NCBI RefSeq assembly: GCF_947072515.1
Contig: NZ_CAMTIG010000015.1
Location: 1 to 64,000, forward strand
Source of the DNA: an uncultured Clostridium sp.
GTDB taxonomy: Bacteria > Bacillota > Clostridia > Clostridiales > Clostridiaceae
Reading direction: 5' to 3'
Length of the DNA stretch: 64,000 nucleotides
The notes below the pieces were generated by a model. The model saw nothing but the letters and a program-made list of their open reading frames with translations. It did no database searches and was not told the DNA's origin. Position 1 is the stretch's first letter; each line of letters starts with the position of its first letter. This document shows positions 52,307 to 61,355 of the stretch, piece after piece. The position numbers were made by a program, and so were the translations under genes.

Positions 52307-53128
52307 ATGGAACGAATAGGTATAGCTATAAACCCAGATAAAGATATTAATGGAAATATCCTTAATGAAGTAAAAGAAAAATTTACAAAAGCATTTAAAG
52401 AGAGTAAAATAATAGTAATTAATAGCTATGAAATAAAAAATATTGAAAGCTTAAAGTTAGATATATTAGTTGTTTTAGGGGGCGATGGAACTCTTTTAGG
52501 AGTTGCAAGAGAAGTTTCATACTATTATAGTATACCTATAGTTGGAATAAATATAGGAAATCTTGGTTTTCTAAGCTCAACAGAATTAGAAAACTTAGAT
52601 TCTAATATAGAAAAACTAAAACAAAAAAACTATATAATAGAAAATAGGATGATGATAGAAGGAACTGTTAAAGGTTTTGAGGGAGAAGACATAAGAGCTT
52701 TAAATGATATAGTATTAGCTAAAGGGACTTTAGCTAGAATGGCTAAATTTAACATATATGTAGATGATAAATTTTATGCTTCATTTAAAGGTGATGGCTT
52801 AATAGTGAGTACACCAACTGGTTCAACTGCATATTCTTTTTCAGCAGGAGGTCCTTTTATTTATCCAGATTTAAATGTAATAATACTTACACCTATATGT
52901 CCTCATACAAAAAGTATGCAGACAATGGTCTTAAATGGGGATATGATAATAACGATAGAAATATGTTCATATGAAGATGTTTATTTAACTACAGATGGAC
53001 AAAAGGTTTATAAAATGGAAAATAAGTCAATAATTAAAATAAACAGAGCAGAAAAATTTGCAAAGTTTATACAATTCGATGATTATGATTATTTTAATGT
53101 TTTAAGAAACAAAATATTAAATTATTAG
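52307..53128 (+). CDS. nadK: NAD kinase
   Basis: [30 protein letters not shown]. Confidence 0.95.
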   Translation: MERIGIAINPDKDINGNILNEVKEKFTKAFKESKIIVINSYEIKNIESLKLDILVVLGGDGTLLGVAREVSYYYSIPIVGINIGNLGFLSSTELENLDSNIEKLKQKNYIIENRMMIEGTVKGFEGEDIRALNDIVLAKGTLARMAKFNIYVDDKFYASFKGDGLIVSTPTGSTAYSFSAGGPFIYPDLNVIILTPICPHTKSMQTMVLNGDMIITIEICSYEDVYLTTDGQKVYKMENKSIIKINRAEKFAKFIQFDDYDYFNVLRNKILNY

Positions 53129-53138
53129 AAAAAATAGG

Positions 53139-53603
53139 GTGGTGGTAAATTTGAAATCAAGAAGACATGATAAAATTTTAGAAATAATTAGTGAAAAAGA
53201 CATAGAAACTCAAGAGGATTTAGCAGAAGAGCTACGAAATGCTGGGTTTGATGTAACACAGGCAACCGTATCAAGAGATATAAAAAATTTAAGATTAATA
53301 AAAATGCAATCGTCAATAGGAAAATATAAATATGCAGTACCAAAGACTGATACAAACAGATTAGCAGATAAATTAGCAAATATTTTAGAGAATGCAGTAA
53401 TTCATGTAGAGAATATAGATAAAATGGTAGTTGTAAAAACGTTTACTGGAGGAGCATCTGCAGCAGCTGAGGCAATTGATAACCTTAGTTTTGAAAACAT
53501 AGCAGGAACAGTAGCGGGAGATAATACTATTTTTATATTAGTTAGAACGATAGAAAGTGCTGAAACTATTGTAGCTAGCATTAAAGAGAGAATAAATATG
53601 TAG
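53139..53603 (+). CDS. argR: Arginine repressor
   Basis: [14 protein letters not shown] and [13 protein letters not shown]. Confidence 0.95.
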   Translation: MVVNLKSRRHDKILEIISEKDIETQEDLAEELRNAGFDVTQATVSRDIKNLRLIKMQSSIGKYKYAVPKTDTNRLADKLANILENAVIHVENIDKMVVVKTFTGGASAAAEAIDNLSFENIAGTVAGDNTIFILVRTIESAETIVASIKERINM

Positions 53604-53615
53604 TGAGGTTTAAAA

Positions 53616-55316
53616 ATGCTTATTCAATTAACAATAAAAAACTTTGCGCTTATAGAGAATATTTCTTTCGATTTACAGTCAGGATTTAATATACTTTCGG
53701 GAGAAACAGGAGCAGGAAAATCAATATTAATAGATGCAATAGACTACGTTTTAGGTGGAAAGTTTTCAAAGGATCTAATAAGAACTGGAGAAAATAAAAC
53801 ATCTGTTGAGGCGATTTTTCAAATTGATACAAATGATAATGTGAAAAAAATCTTAAATGATTTAGAAATTGAATATGATGATATTTTAATCATAAGAAGA
53901 GAAACATTAATATCAGGGAAAAGTATATTAAAAGTAAATAATAAAAGTATAATAATAACTCAATTAAAAAAAATTAGAGAGAAAATATTAGATATACATG
54001 GGCAACATCAAAATCAAAATTTACTTCAAAAAGAAGCTCATGGAATTTATTTAGATACATTTATAGGCGGATTAATAGAAGAAGACTTATCTAAGTTTTC
54101 TAAGTTAAAAGAGAAACTATATTCTATAAGAGCTAAGATATTAGACCTTAGAGGAAACCTTCAGGGTGAAAAACTTATAGATTATATTAAGTTTCAAGTG
54201 GAAGATATAGAAAAAGGACAACTAAAATTAGGTGAAGAAGAGGAATTAAAAGAAAGATTTGATTCTTTAGCTAATGCTGAAAAAATAAATAATAGTTTAA
54301 ATTTAAGCTATAATATATTAAATGGTGGAGAAAATACTTCAATAATAGAAGGACTATCAAAAGTAATATCAGAACTTAGTGGAATAGAAAATTATCTTTC
54401 ATGGATAAAAGAAAAAAAGATATTAATTGAAGAAGCTTATTATAATTTAGAAGAAATATCAAGAGAACTTAGAGATAGTGCAGATGATATTCAATATGAT
54501 GAAGAGGAACTAGCTAAAATCAATGAAAGACTATATACTATAAATAGTTATAAAAAGAAGTATGGTGGAAGCATTGAAGCTGTTTTAGAGAAATATGAAG
54601 AACTAAAACAAAGAGAGTTAGAACTTGAAAATGCAGAAGAAATCATAAAAGAGCTTGAGAAAGAAGAAGAAAAAACTCTTGCAGATATGAAAGTTATTGG
54701 TAAAAGGTTACATAAAGTTAGATGTGAGAAAAAGGTAATATTAGAAAAGAAAATACTAGAAGAATTATCATATGTAGGTTTAGAGAAATCGACTATGGAA
54801 ATACAAATAGAGTTTTTAGGTAGACACAATGATAGAGGTTTTGATGATGTAACTTTTGCGATATCAACAAATCCAGGAGAACCTGTTAAATCTTTAGAAA
54901 AAGTACTTTCAGGAGGAGAACTTTCTAGAATTATGTTGGCATTAAAATGTGTATTTGCTGATAAAGATAGTATTCCAACTTTAATATTTGATGAGATAGA
55001 TACAGGAATAAGTGGCCAAGTGGGACAAAGAGTTGGTGAAAAGATGTACCAAGTATCAAACAATCACCAAGTACTATGTATTACTCATTTACCTCAAATA
55101 GCTATTTTATCCGATACACATTACTTTGTATCCAAAGAAGTTCTTGATGGTAAAACTTTTACAAAAATTAAAATATTAAATGAAGAGGAAAAAATAAATC
55201 AAGTTGCAACTATGCTAGGCGGAGATAATGTTACAGAAAAAACAATTGAAACGGTCAAAGAAATGCTTAAAAATGCAAACTCGAAAAAAGAAGAAATAAA
55301 AAATATAAATACATAA
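53616..55316 (+). CDS. recN: DNA repair protein RecN
   Basis: LSGETGAGKSILIDAIDYVLGGK, LSGGELSRIMLALK, IFDEIDTGISG. Confidence 0.96.
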   Translation: MLIQLTIKNFALIENISFDLQSGFNILSGETGAGKSILIDAIDYVLGGKFSKDLIRTGENKTSVEAIFQIDTNDNVKKILNDLEIEYDDILIIRRETLISGKSILKVNNKSIIITQLKKIREKILDIHGQHQNQNLLQKEAHGIYLDTFIGGLIEEDLSKFSKLKEKLYSIRAKILDLRGNLQGEKLIDYIKFQVEDIEKGQLKLGEEEELKERFDSLANAEKINNSLNLSYNILNGGENTSIIEGLSKVISELSGIENYLSWIKEKKILIEEAYYNLEEISRELRDSADDIQYDEEELAKINERLYTINSYKKKYGGSIEAVLEKYEELKQRELELENAEEIIKELEKEEEKTLADMKVIGKRLHKVRCEKKVILEKKILEELSYVGLEKSTMEIQIEFLGRHNDRGFDDVTFAISTNPGEPVKSLEKVLSGGELSRIMLALKCVFADKDSIPTLIFDEIDTGISGQVGQRVGEKMYQVSNNHQVLCITHLPQIAILSDTHYFVSKEVLDGKTFTKIKILNEEEKINQVATMLGGDNVTEKTIETVKEMLKNANSKKEEIKNINT

Positions 55317-55336
55317 GATAAAAGAAAATGGGCAAA

Positions 55337-55371
55337 ATAAAACTGTGTTATTCACAGTTTTATTTTTTTAT
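55337..55371 (+). terminator. Terminator after recN
   Basis: AAAACTGTG-TTATT-CACAGTTTT plus T run. Confidence 0.85.
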
Positions 55372-55383
55372 ACAAAAATAGGA

Positions 55384-55414
55384 TTAAATAGCAGGAAAAA
55401 GGCTTAAATAGCAG
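55384..55414 (+). repeat. 11-bp direct repeat TTAAATAGCAG, 20-bp period, upstream of spoIVB
   Basis: Copies at 55384-55394 and 55404-55414. Confidence 0.75.
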
Positions 55415-55481
55415 AAAAACTACAGAATAAAAGAACTATCTAGGGACAAACTAAGAGTAAAGATATAAAGGAGGGTTAAGT

Positions 55482-56669
55482 ATGAAAAATAAAATAGTAA
55501 AAAGCGTAGGTTTAATTTTAACTATAATTTCTCTCATGGTGATAGCTAGTATTTTTACTCTAAAAGATATTCCAAATGAAATTTATACAAATAAAGAAGA
55601 TGTTGGAAGTATATCAGTTTTTAAGCAAAACAATCCTTTAAATACAGTAAATTATGATGGTAAAAAAATAGATATAAGGTTTATGGGAATACTACCCTTA
55701 AAACAAGTTAAAATACATAAAGTAAATGATTTAGAGCTTTATCCAGGAGGAGAAAGTGTTGGAATTAGGTTAACGTCAAATGGAGTGTTAGTAGTGGGAT
55801 TTTCAGATGTACTTCAAAATGGAGAAAAGAAGGGAAGCCCTGCAAAAGATAATGGAATAAATATCGGTGATTTTATTTTAGAGATAAATGGAAATAAAGT
55901 AATTAAATCAAGAGATGTAGGAACAGCCATAGAAAGTTCTAAAAATAAAAATATAAAAATAAAAGTAGAGAGAAAAGGCGAAATTATAGAAAAAGAAATA
56001 GAAGGAATAAAAGAAGGAAGTAATTATAAAATAGGTCTATGGGTTAGAGATTCGGCAGCAGGGGTAGGAACCATGACATTTTATGATAAGAAAACAAATA
56101 AATTTGGTGCATTAGGACATCCAATTACAGATGGAGATACAAATGAAATCTTTAGAAGTAAAAAAGGTGATTTATATGAAGCATCAATAATTAGTTTTAG
56201 AAAAGGAGAAAAAGGAAATCCAGGAGAATTAAAAGGAATCTTTATGGATGAAGGTGGTCCTATTGGAAATATAGAAAAAAATACAGAGTGTGGAATATTT
56301 GGTAGTGGAGAAATAGTTAAAAAAGAAGAGAAATCAAAACCAATGAAAGTAGGATTTAGAGACGAAGTAAAGCTTGGAAATGCTAAGATTTTAACTACAT
56401 TGTCAGGAAATGAAGTAAAGGAATATGATATTGAAATATTAAAGAAATTAGATCAAGATGAACCAACTTCAAAAAGTATGGTAATAAAAATTACAGATGA
56501 AGAACTTTTAAAGCAAACTGGAGGAATAATACAAGGAATGAGCGGAAGCCCTATAATACAAGATGGTAAAATAATAGGAGCAGTAACTCATGTACTAATA
56601 AATAAACCTGATACAGGGTATGGAATCTATATAGATTGGATGCTAAAAGATGCAGGCGTTATAGGATAG
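55482..56669 (+). CDS. spoIVB: SpoIVB peptidase
   Basis: PDZ region and GMSGSPIIQDGKIIGAVTHV catalytic motif, between recN and spo0A. Confidence 0.95.
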   Translation: MKNKIVKSVGLILTIISLMVIASIFTLKDIPNEIYTNKEDVGSISVFKQNNPLNTVNYDGKKIDIRFMGILPLKQVKIHKVNDLELYPGGESVGIRLTSNGVLVVGFSDVLQNGEKKGSPAKDNGINIGDFILEINGNKVIKSRDVGTAIESSKNKNIKIKVERKGEIIEKEIEGIKEGSNYKIGLWVRDSAAGVGTMTFYDKKTNKFGALGHPITDGDTNEIFRSKKGDLYEASIISFRKGEKGNPGELKGIFMDEGGPIGNIEKNTECGIFGSGEIVKKEEKSKPMKVGFRDEVKLGNAKILTTLSGNEVKEYDIEILKKLDQDEPTSKSMVIKITDEELLKQTGGIIQGMSGSPIIQDGKIIGAVTHVLINKPDTGYGIYIDWMLKDAGVIG

Positions 56670-56672
56670 AGA

Positions 56673-56721
56673 TAAAAAAAGATAATGGCAAATATTTTAG
56701 GTTGCTATTATCTTTTTTTGT
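56673..56721 (+). terminator. Terminator after spoIVB
   Basis: AAAAAAGATAAT...ATTATCTTTTTT. Confidence 0.75.
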
Positions 56722-56935
56722 AAAGAATTCTATATTTAAAAGCAGACAAATAGAGAAAAATGAAAAAAAAAATAAAATAATATTAAAAACTATAGACTAA
56801 AATTAAAAAATAAGGTATAATTTACAAAAAGTGGAAGTTATTTAATTGTTATATTTTATATAAAAACCTTGGAATTATAAATAATTTTTGCTTGAGAAAT
56901 TTTAAAAATTATAAAAGAAGGATATTTATAACATA

Positions 56936-56942
56936 TGTCGAA
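56936..56942 (+). promoter_or_regulatory. Candidate Spo0A binding site (0A box) upstream of spo0A
   Basis: TGTCGAA 65 bp before the spo0A ATG. Confidence 0.55.
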
Positions 56943-57007
56943 ATAAAGTAAAAGTAGAAGTTTATTTTAGATTAAGGTATAAGTCCTATAAATAAAGGGG
57001 GATAAAA

Positions 57008-57832
57008 ATGGAGGATTCAAGAATTTCTGTAGTAATTGCAGATGATAACAAAGAGTTTTGTAGTATATTAAAAGACTACTTGCTAAACCAAAAGGATATA
57101 GTAGTAACAGGAATAGCAAAAGATGGGTTAGAAGCATTAGAGTTAATAGAAGAAAAAAGACCAAATTTAGTTGTATTAGATATTATAATGCCACATTTAG
57201 ACGGGCTTGGAGTATTAGAAAAATTATCAAGTTTAAACTTAAGACCAGAGGAAATGCCAAGAGTCATAGTTCTTTCAGCAGTAGGACAAGATAAGATTAC
57301 GCAAAAGGCTATAACTTTAGGAGCTGACTATTATGTTGTAAAACCATTTGATATGGATATATTTACAAAGAGAATAAGAGAAATGTTTAATAGTAACGAT
57401 ATTCAAGAAATGAAGAAATCAACATTAGGATTATCAAATAATAATATGATTTCAGTTTCTAGAGTAAATGAAGCACCAATGGACTTAGAAACAGAAATAA
57501 CAAGTATCATACATGAAATAGGAGTACCAGCTCATATTAAAGGATACATGTATTTAAGAGAAGCTATAACTATGGTAGTAAACGATATGGAGCTACTATC
57601 AGCAGTTACTAAAGAGCTTTATCCATCAATTGCTAAGAAATATAATACAACAGCTTCAAGAGTTGAAAGAGCAATAAGACATGCTATAGAAGTTGCATGG
57701 GGTAGAGGGCAAGTTGATGCAATAAATAGACTATTTGGCTATACAATTCACAATGATAAAGGCAAACCTACAAACTCAGAGTTCATAGCAATCATAGCTG
57801 ATAAATTAAGACTTAAAAATAAAGTTAGTTAA
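57008..57832 (+). CDS. spo0A: Sporulation master regulator Spo0A
   Basis: Receiver ([16 protein letters not shown]) plus C-terminal [19 protein letters not shown]. Confidence 0.97.
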   Translation: MEDSRISVVIADDNKEFCSILKDYLLNQKDIVVTGIAKDGLEALELIEEKRPNLVVLDIIMPHLDGLGVLEKLSSLNLRPEEMPRVIVLSAVGQDKITQKAITLGADYYVVKPFDMDIFTKRIREMFNSNDIQEMKKSTLGLSNNNMISVSRVNEAPMDLETEITSIIHEIGVPAHIKGYMYLREAITMVVNDMELLSAVTKELYPSIAKKYNTTASRVERAIRHAIEVAWGRGQVDAINRLFGYTIHNDKGKPTNSEFIAIIADKLRLKNKVS

Positions 57833-57951
57833 TATAGATAAATGGTTAAAAATAGAGGGATTGAACATATATCTATGAAAAACTTTCAATAAAAAAGTGC
57901 ATGAAAAACTAATTTTAAGAATTTAAATTCAAGTTAATAAATAAAATTAAT

Positions 57952-57999
57952 ACCTTCAATTTATTAGATTGTGTAATCTAGTAGATTGGAGGTTTTTTT
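57952..57999 (+). terminator. Strong spo0A terminator abutting the integrase start; SD GGAGG lies in its 3' arm
   Basis: 19-bp uninterrupted stem (57952-57970 with 57975-57993, three G-U pairs), GTGT loop, T7 then GTG. Confidence 0.88.
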
Positions 58000-59004
58000 G
58001 TGCCTAAAATTAAGGGTAATAGAAAAGATTTTAATAACCATATTCAGAATTTTATTGATTATTGTAATATTAAAGGATTAGCAATCAAGACAATTAAAAG
58101 TTATTATCAAGCATTGACATTATTCTGCAAGTATCTTGAGGAAGAAAAGGATATTACTGACATTAATAAAGTCAATAAAGAAGTTGTAGAAGAGTACCTT
58201 AAATTCACAAAGGATAGGGGAAAATATAGCTATGTGGCAAATAAAGACAGCTTAAAGAAAACATATCAAGACTCAAGACCAGACATAGGAAAAGAAATAT
58301 CACCTAGTACATTGAATAACTATTTGAGGAATATAAAAGTATTTTTTAACTGGCTAGATGAAAACAATTATATATTAAATAATACTGTTATTGATGTTAA
58401 ATATGTAAAAAATAAACGAACTTCAAAAGATCAGCTAACAGATGAGGAATATAAAAAACTAATAAAGACAATGGATTTAAGCAAATTTCATGAATATAGA
58501 GATTATGTTATAACTAACTTGATTTTTGATACTGGGATGAGGTTATCGGAGTGTCTTAGTTTAACCTATGAAGAAGTTGATATTGTAAATAAAACTATTT
58601 TCTTAAGTGCAACTGTAACTAAGGGAAAGAGAGATAGATATGTTTTTTATTCAGATAAAATGGGGAAATTGCTAAGAAGATGGCTTAAATATAAGGATGT
58701 TATGGTAGACTCAGACTTATTGTTCCCTACTCAAAGGACAAATAGGATGATGGCAACCAATAACTATGAAAGAAATTTTAGAGTATATTTAAAAAATGCT
58801 CATATTGATAAAAATGTAACGCCACATAGTTTGAGAAATAACTTTGCAAGAAGATTTTTGTTGAATGGTGGAGATATATTTATGTTATCTAAAATACTAG
58901 GTCATTCTAGTGTTATGGTAACTGAAAAAGCATATTTAGACGTAACAACTGAAGATATAAGAAAAAAATACATAAGATATAGCCCTATGGAAAATTTAAA
59001 ATAA
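58000..59004 (+). CDS. Tyrosine recombinase/integrase
   Basis: TGMRLSECLSL (R), TKGKRDR (K), TPHSLRNNFA (HxxR), LGHSSVMVTEKAYLDV (H...Y); N-terminal SAM-like domain. Confidence 0.93.
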   Translation: MPKIKGNRKDFNNHIQNFIDYCNIKGLAIKTIKSYYQALTLFCKYLEEEKDITDINKVNKEVVEEYLKFTKDRGKYSYVANKDSLKKTYQDSRPDIGKEISPSTLNNYLRNIKVFFNWLDENNYILNNTVIDVKYVKNKRTSKDQLTDEEYKKLIKTMDLSKFHEYRDYVITNLIFDTGMRLSECLSLTYEEVDIVNKTIFLSATVTKGKRDRYVFYSDKMGKLLRRWLKYKDVMVDSDLLFPTQRTNRMMATNNYERNFRVYLKNAHIDKNVTPHSLRNNFARRFLLNGGDIFMLSKILGHSSVMVTEKAYLDVTTEDIRKKYIRYSPMENLK

Positions 59005-59015
59005 AACATAAAAAA

Positions 59016-59044
59016 ATAAGACGGTATTGGAAGTACCATCTTAT
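59016..59044 (-). terminator. Hairpin oriented as a minus-strand terminator
   Basis: ATAAGACGGTA / TACCATCTTAT with one mismatch; A-run on plus gives a U-tract only on minus. Confidence 0.45.
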
Positions 59045-59073
59045 CTCAAAACTGAATATCGTTTTATAAAACT

Positions 59074-59147
59074 TTGCAAACCCAAAAAAACGTTACTACA
59101 AAGTCTCCTGATAAAGATATTGTAGCAAAAAAAATAGTGGTTTGCAA
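59074..59147. repeat. Nested symmetric inverted repeat (candidate recombination or transfer site)
   Basis: TTGCAAACC-13nt-CTACAA-18nt-TTGTAG-13nt-GGTTTGCAA. Confidence 0.7.
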
Positions 59148-59220
59148 GGGTTTATTTCTTAAACTCTTTTTTAGATTTAAGAGCAAGTGTTGAATCTATG
59201 AAATCACTATAAAATAAGTT

Positions 59221-59640
59221 TGTGTACACAGTAGTCAGTAATGAAAGGGCGTGTATGGGAAGGTAGACCAAGTCGCTTAATGGCAAAGGCGTTACTCGGT
59301 GAAGCGATAGGTTGGTATCGTGGAAGAGTATAAAAAGCTCATTACAAGGTTAACAAGTGTTGTCTTAGCGATAAGGCAGAGGGAGTATCTGAAGTTATAA
59401 AGGCACTAATGAGGACGTTTAGCATAGCTATGAACAGATAGACTATATCGTGAGGTATAGTTGGGTATACGGGAACTGTGAGCAATTCAGAAAGTCATGC
59501 AGTAAGTATATCCTTCTTAAATTAAGTATATATTTTTTTATATTTCTTGATTTAGGAGGGAGGGAGTTCCGTATTCTGCTCGCTTCAAACAGCAGTCAAG
59601 CAAATGTTACCATAAAGGTCAAGTATATATCGCAGAAAAA
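59221..59640 (+). ncRNA. Candidate large structured RNA, family unassigned
   Basis: Two 8-bp hairpins with GNRA loops (GCGA 59360-59379; GUGA 59442-59461), helix CTCATTA 59338-59344/TAATGAG 59407-59413, helix ATACGGGAACT 59467-59477/AGTTCCGTAT 59565-59574. Confidence 0.6.
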
Positions 59641-59702
59641 TAAAGTTAATTAACATTAAGTTAGGATGCACTAGATTTAAAGTATAGAAAAGGAAACTGA
59701 AA

Positions 59703-59876
59703 ATGTTAAAGATGAGATTAGGTTATGAAAATACAAAACAAAATAAAAAAGAAGTTCAAAAGGTAATAGAAATTTTAGAAAAAGATTTTGAAGTAATAAT
59801 AAGAAGTAATTTGAAAAACAACAGAAAAAGTGATAAAAAACATTTTATCAATATAGAATTGGAAACCAAAAAATAA
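59703..59876 (+). CDS. Small mobile-element hypothetical protein (57 aa)
   Basis: MLKMRLGYENTKQNKKEVQKVIEILEKDFEVIIRSNLKNNRKSDKKHFINIELETKK. Confidence 0.55.
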   Translation: MLKMRLGYENTKQNKKEVQKVIEILEKDFEVIIRSNLKNNRKSDKKHFINIELETKK

Positions 59877-59956
59877 TAATCCTTAATGTATTGGTAATTC
59901 TCGACTTAATATGTTAAAATTATACATATAAATAAAGAAAGTCGGTGTTGAGGATT

Positions 59957-60112
59957 ATGAGTGATAAAGTTAGTGTAAGCTTTAAGGATAGTGTGGTTGA
60001 GCGAGAGTTGTATGAGTGGGTTAAAGAAAAAAGTGAAATAATAGGTATGTCAGCGTTTATAAAACAAAGCTTATATGAAAAGATGTTGGATGAAAAGAAG
60101 TCTCAGGAGTAG
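59957..60112 (+). CDS. Small ribbon-helix-helix-like protein (51 aa)
   Basis: MSDKVSVSFKDSVVERELYEWVKEKSEIIGMSAFIKQSLYEKMLDEKKSQE. Confidence 0.6.
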   Translation: MSDKVSVSFKDSVVERELYEWVKEKSEIIGMSAFIKQSLYEKMLDEKKSQE

Positions 60113-60127
60113 ACTTCTTATTTTTTT
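60095..60127 (+). terminator. Intrinsic terminator overlapping the stop codon of the small RHH gene
   Basis: AAGAAGTCT-CAGGAGT-AGACTTCTT plus T7. Confidence 0.88.
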
Positions 60128-60222
60128 ACCTTTTTTTAAATTAATAGTATCATTTCTACTCCTAAAGCATACATTGGAAGTATAAAGAAACAAAAAGAAT
60201 AATTAGGAGGAAAATAAAAGAT

Positions 60223-61089
60223 ATGAAAATAGGAGTGGATATAGGTAATTCAACCACTTGTACATCTGAAGGAATACTTTTTGATTCCAAAGTCTCTAAA
60301 AGCAATCAATATCTGTCTGAAGATGGAAAAATCATTTTAAATAATGAAACATTTTATATTGAGCAAGGAAATTTTGATAGTGAATATAGAAAAGTAAGAA
60401 AACAAAACTATATAAGACTGCTGTTTGGAGCATTATCTAAGTCCATAGAGGAAAAGGTTAGTGAGGTTGAGTTAGGTTTAGGACTGCCATTAATTCAGTA
60501 TAAAGAAGATAAAAATGCGTTAAATGAATTAATAATGAAAAATAGGATTATGGAAGGAAATTTTGAAGGTACTGATAGAAAATTTTATATAACAAATGTG
60601 AAAGTATATCCAGAAGCAGCTTTATCAACCCCTTTAGGGTATGAAGGAATAGTAATTGATATTGGAGGGAGAACAACAGATCTTTGCATAATAGAGCAAG
60701 TTGGAGGACGTAAAAAGATACTTAAGCCTTCATCAATTCCAAATGGAATAATAAACCTACAAACGAATGTCATAAGTGCAGTAAATAGCAAGCTTGGTTT
60801 AAATTTAACAATTGATGATTTCAGTAAGATTATAAAAAACGGATTAAAGATTTATGGAGTACAACAGGATTTAGAGTTTGTTAGAAAAATAATGAAAGAC
60901 TGGCTAGAGAGCTTACTATTTGATATAGATCAGGAATATAACTTTAAAATTAATCAATCTATTTTTTGTGGGGGAGGAAGTATATTACTCAAAAAACCAA
61001 TTCTAAAAAGAGTCCAAGGAACAACAGTAGTTGATGATATTTTCTGCAATGCAAATGCTTATAAAATTATGTTGGAGGCGAATTTATAA
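60223..61089 (+). CDS. ParM/Alp-like actin-fold ATPase (plasmid segregation type)
   Basis: GVDIGNSTTCTSEG phosphate-1, GIVIDIGGRTTDLCI phosphate-2, FCGGGSILL adenosine motif. Confidence 0.85.
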   Translation: MKIGVDIGNSTTCTSEGILFDSKVSKSNQYLSEDGKIILNNETFYIEQGNFDSEYRKVRKQNYIRLLFGALSKSIEEKVSEVELGLGLPLIQYKEDKNALNELIMKNRIMEGNFEGTDRKFYITNVKVYPEAALSTPLGYEGIVIDIGGRTTDLCIIEQVGGRKKILKPSSIPNGIINLQTNVISAVNSKLGLNLTIDDFSKIIKNGLKIYGVQQDLEFVRKIMKDWLESLLFDIDQEYNFKINQSIFCGGGSILLKKPILKRVQGTTVVDDIFCNANAYKIMLEANL

Positions 61090-61343
61090 TGACAGCAAAA
61101 CAATTGAAATTAACATTAAGTTTTAAACAAAATGAAAAATGGTTATATGATTATCTACTTAATAAATTAAGTACAAGTATATATGTAAAAGAACTTATAA
61201 TAGAAGACATTGAAAAAAATGGAGAAAATATACCGAAAACTAAATCTGTGGAAGAAAAGGTACTGAATAGTATTCATACCCTTGGAGGAAATCAGAAAGT
61301 AGAAAAGAAAAATGAAACCACTACACAAGGATTTGAATTTTAG
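61089..61343 (+). CDS. Putative RHH/ParR-like partner of the actin-like protein
   Basis: Start overlaps the ParM-like stop; LKLTLSFKQNEKWLYDYLLNKLSTSIYVKELI. Confidence 0.6.
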   Translation: MTAKQLKLTLSFKQNEKWLYDYLLNKLSTSIYVKELIIEDIEKNGENIPKTKSVEEKVLNSIHTLGGNQKVEKKNETTTQGFEF

Positions 61344-61355
61344 GAGGAAATAAAA

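Noticed and set aside
54548-55063. 171-aa minus-strand ORF opposite recN
   Set aside because: Antisense to the conserved RecN ATPase region; no independent support.
59434-59465. Considered as group I intron P7 or group II domain V
   Set aside because: The strands pair locally around a GUGA loop rather than flanking P3/P8, and the AGC triad/34-nt layout of domain V is absent; intron class left open.
59450-59653. 67-aa plus-strand ORF MRYSWVYGNCEQFRKS...
   Set aside because: Its GTG start lies in the GUGA tetraloop of a hairpin, it has no SD, and it overlaps the proposed structured RNA; likely spurious.
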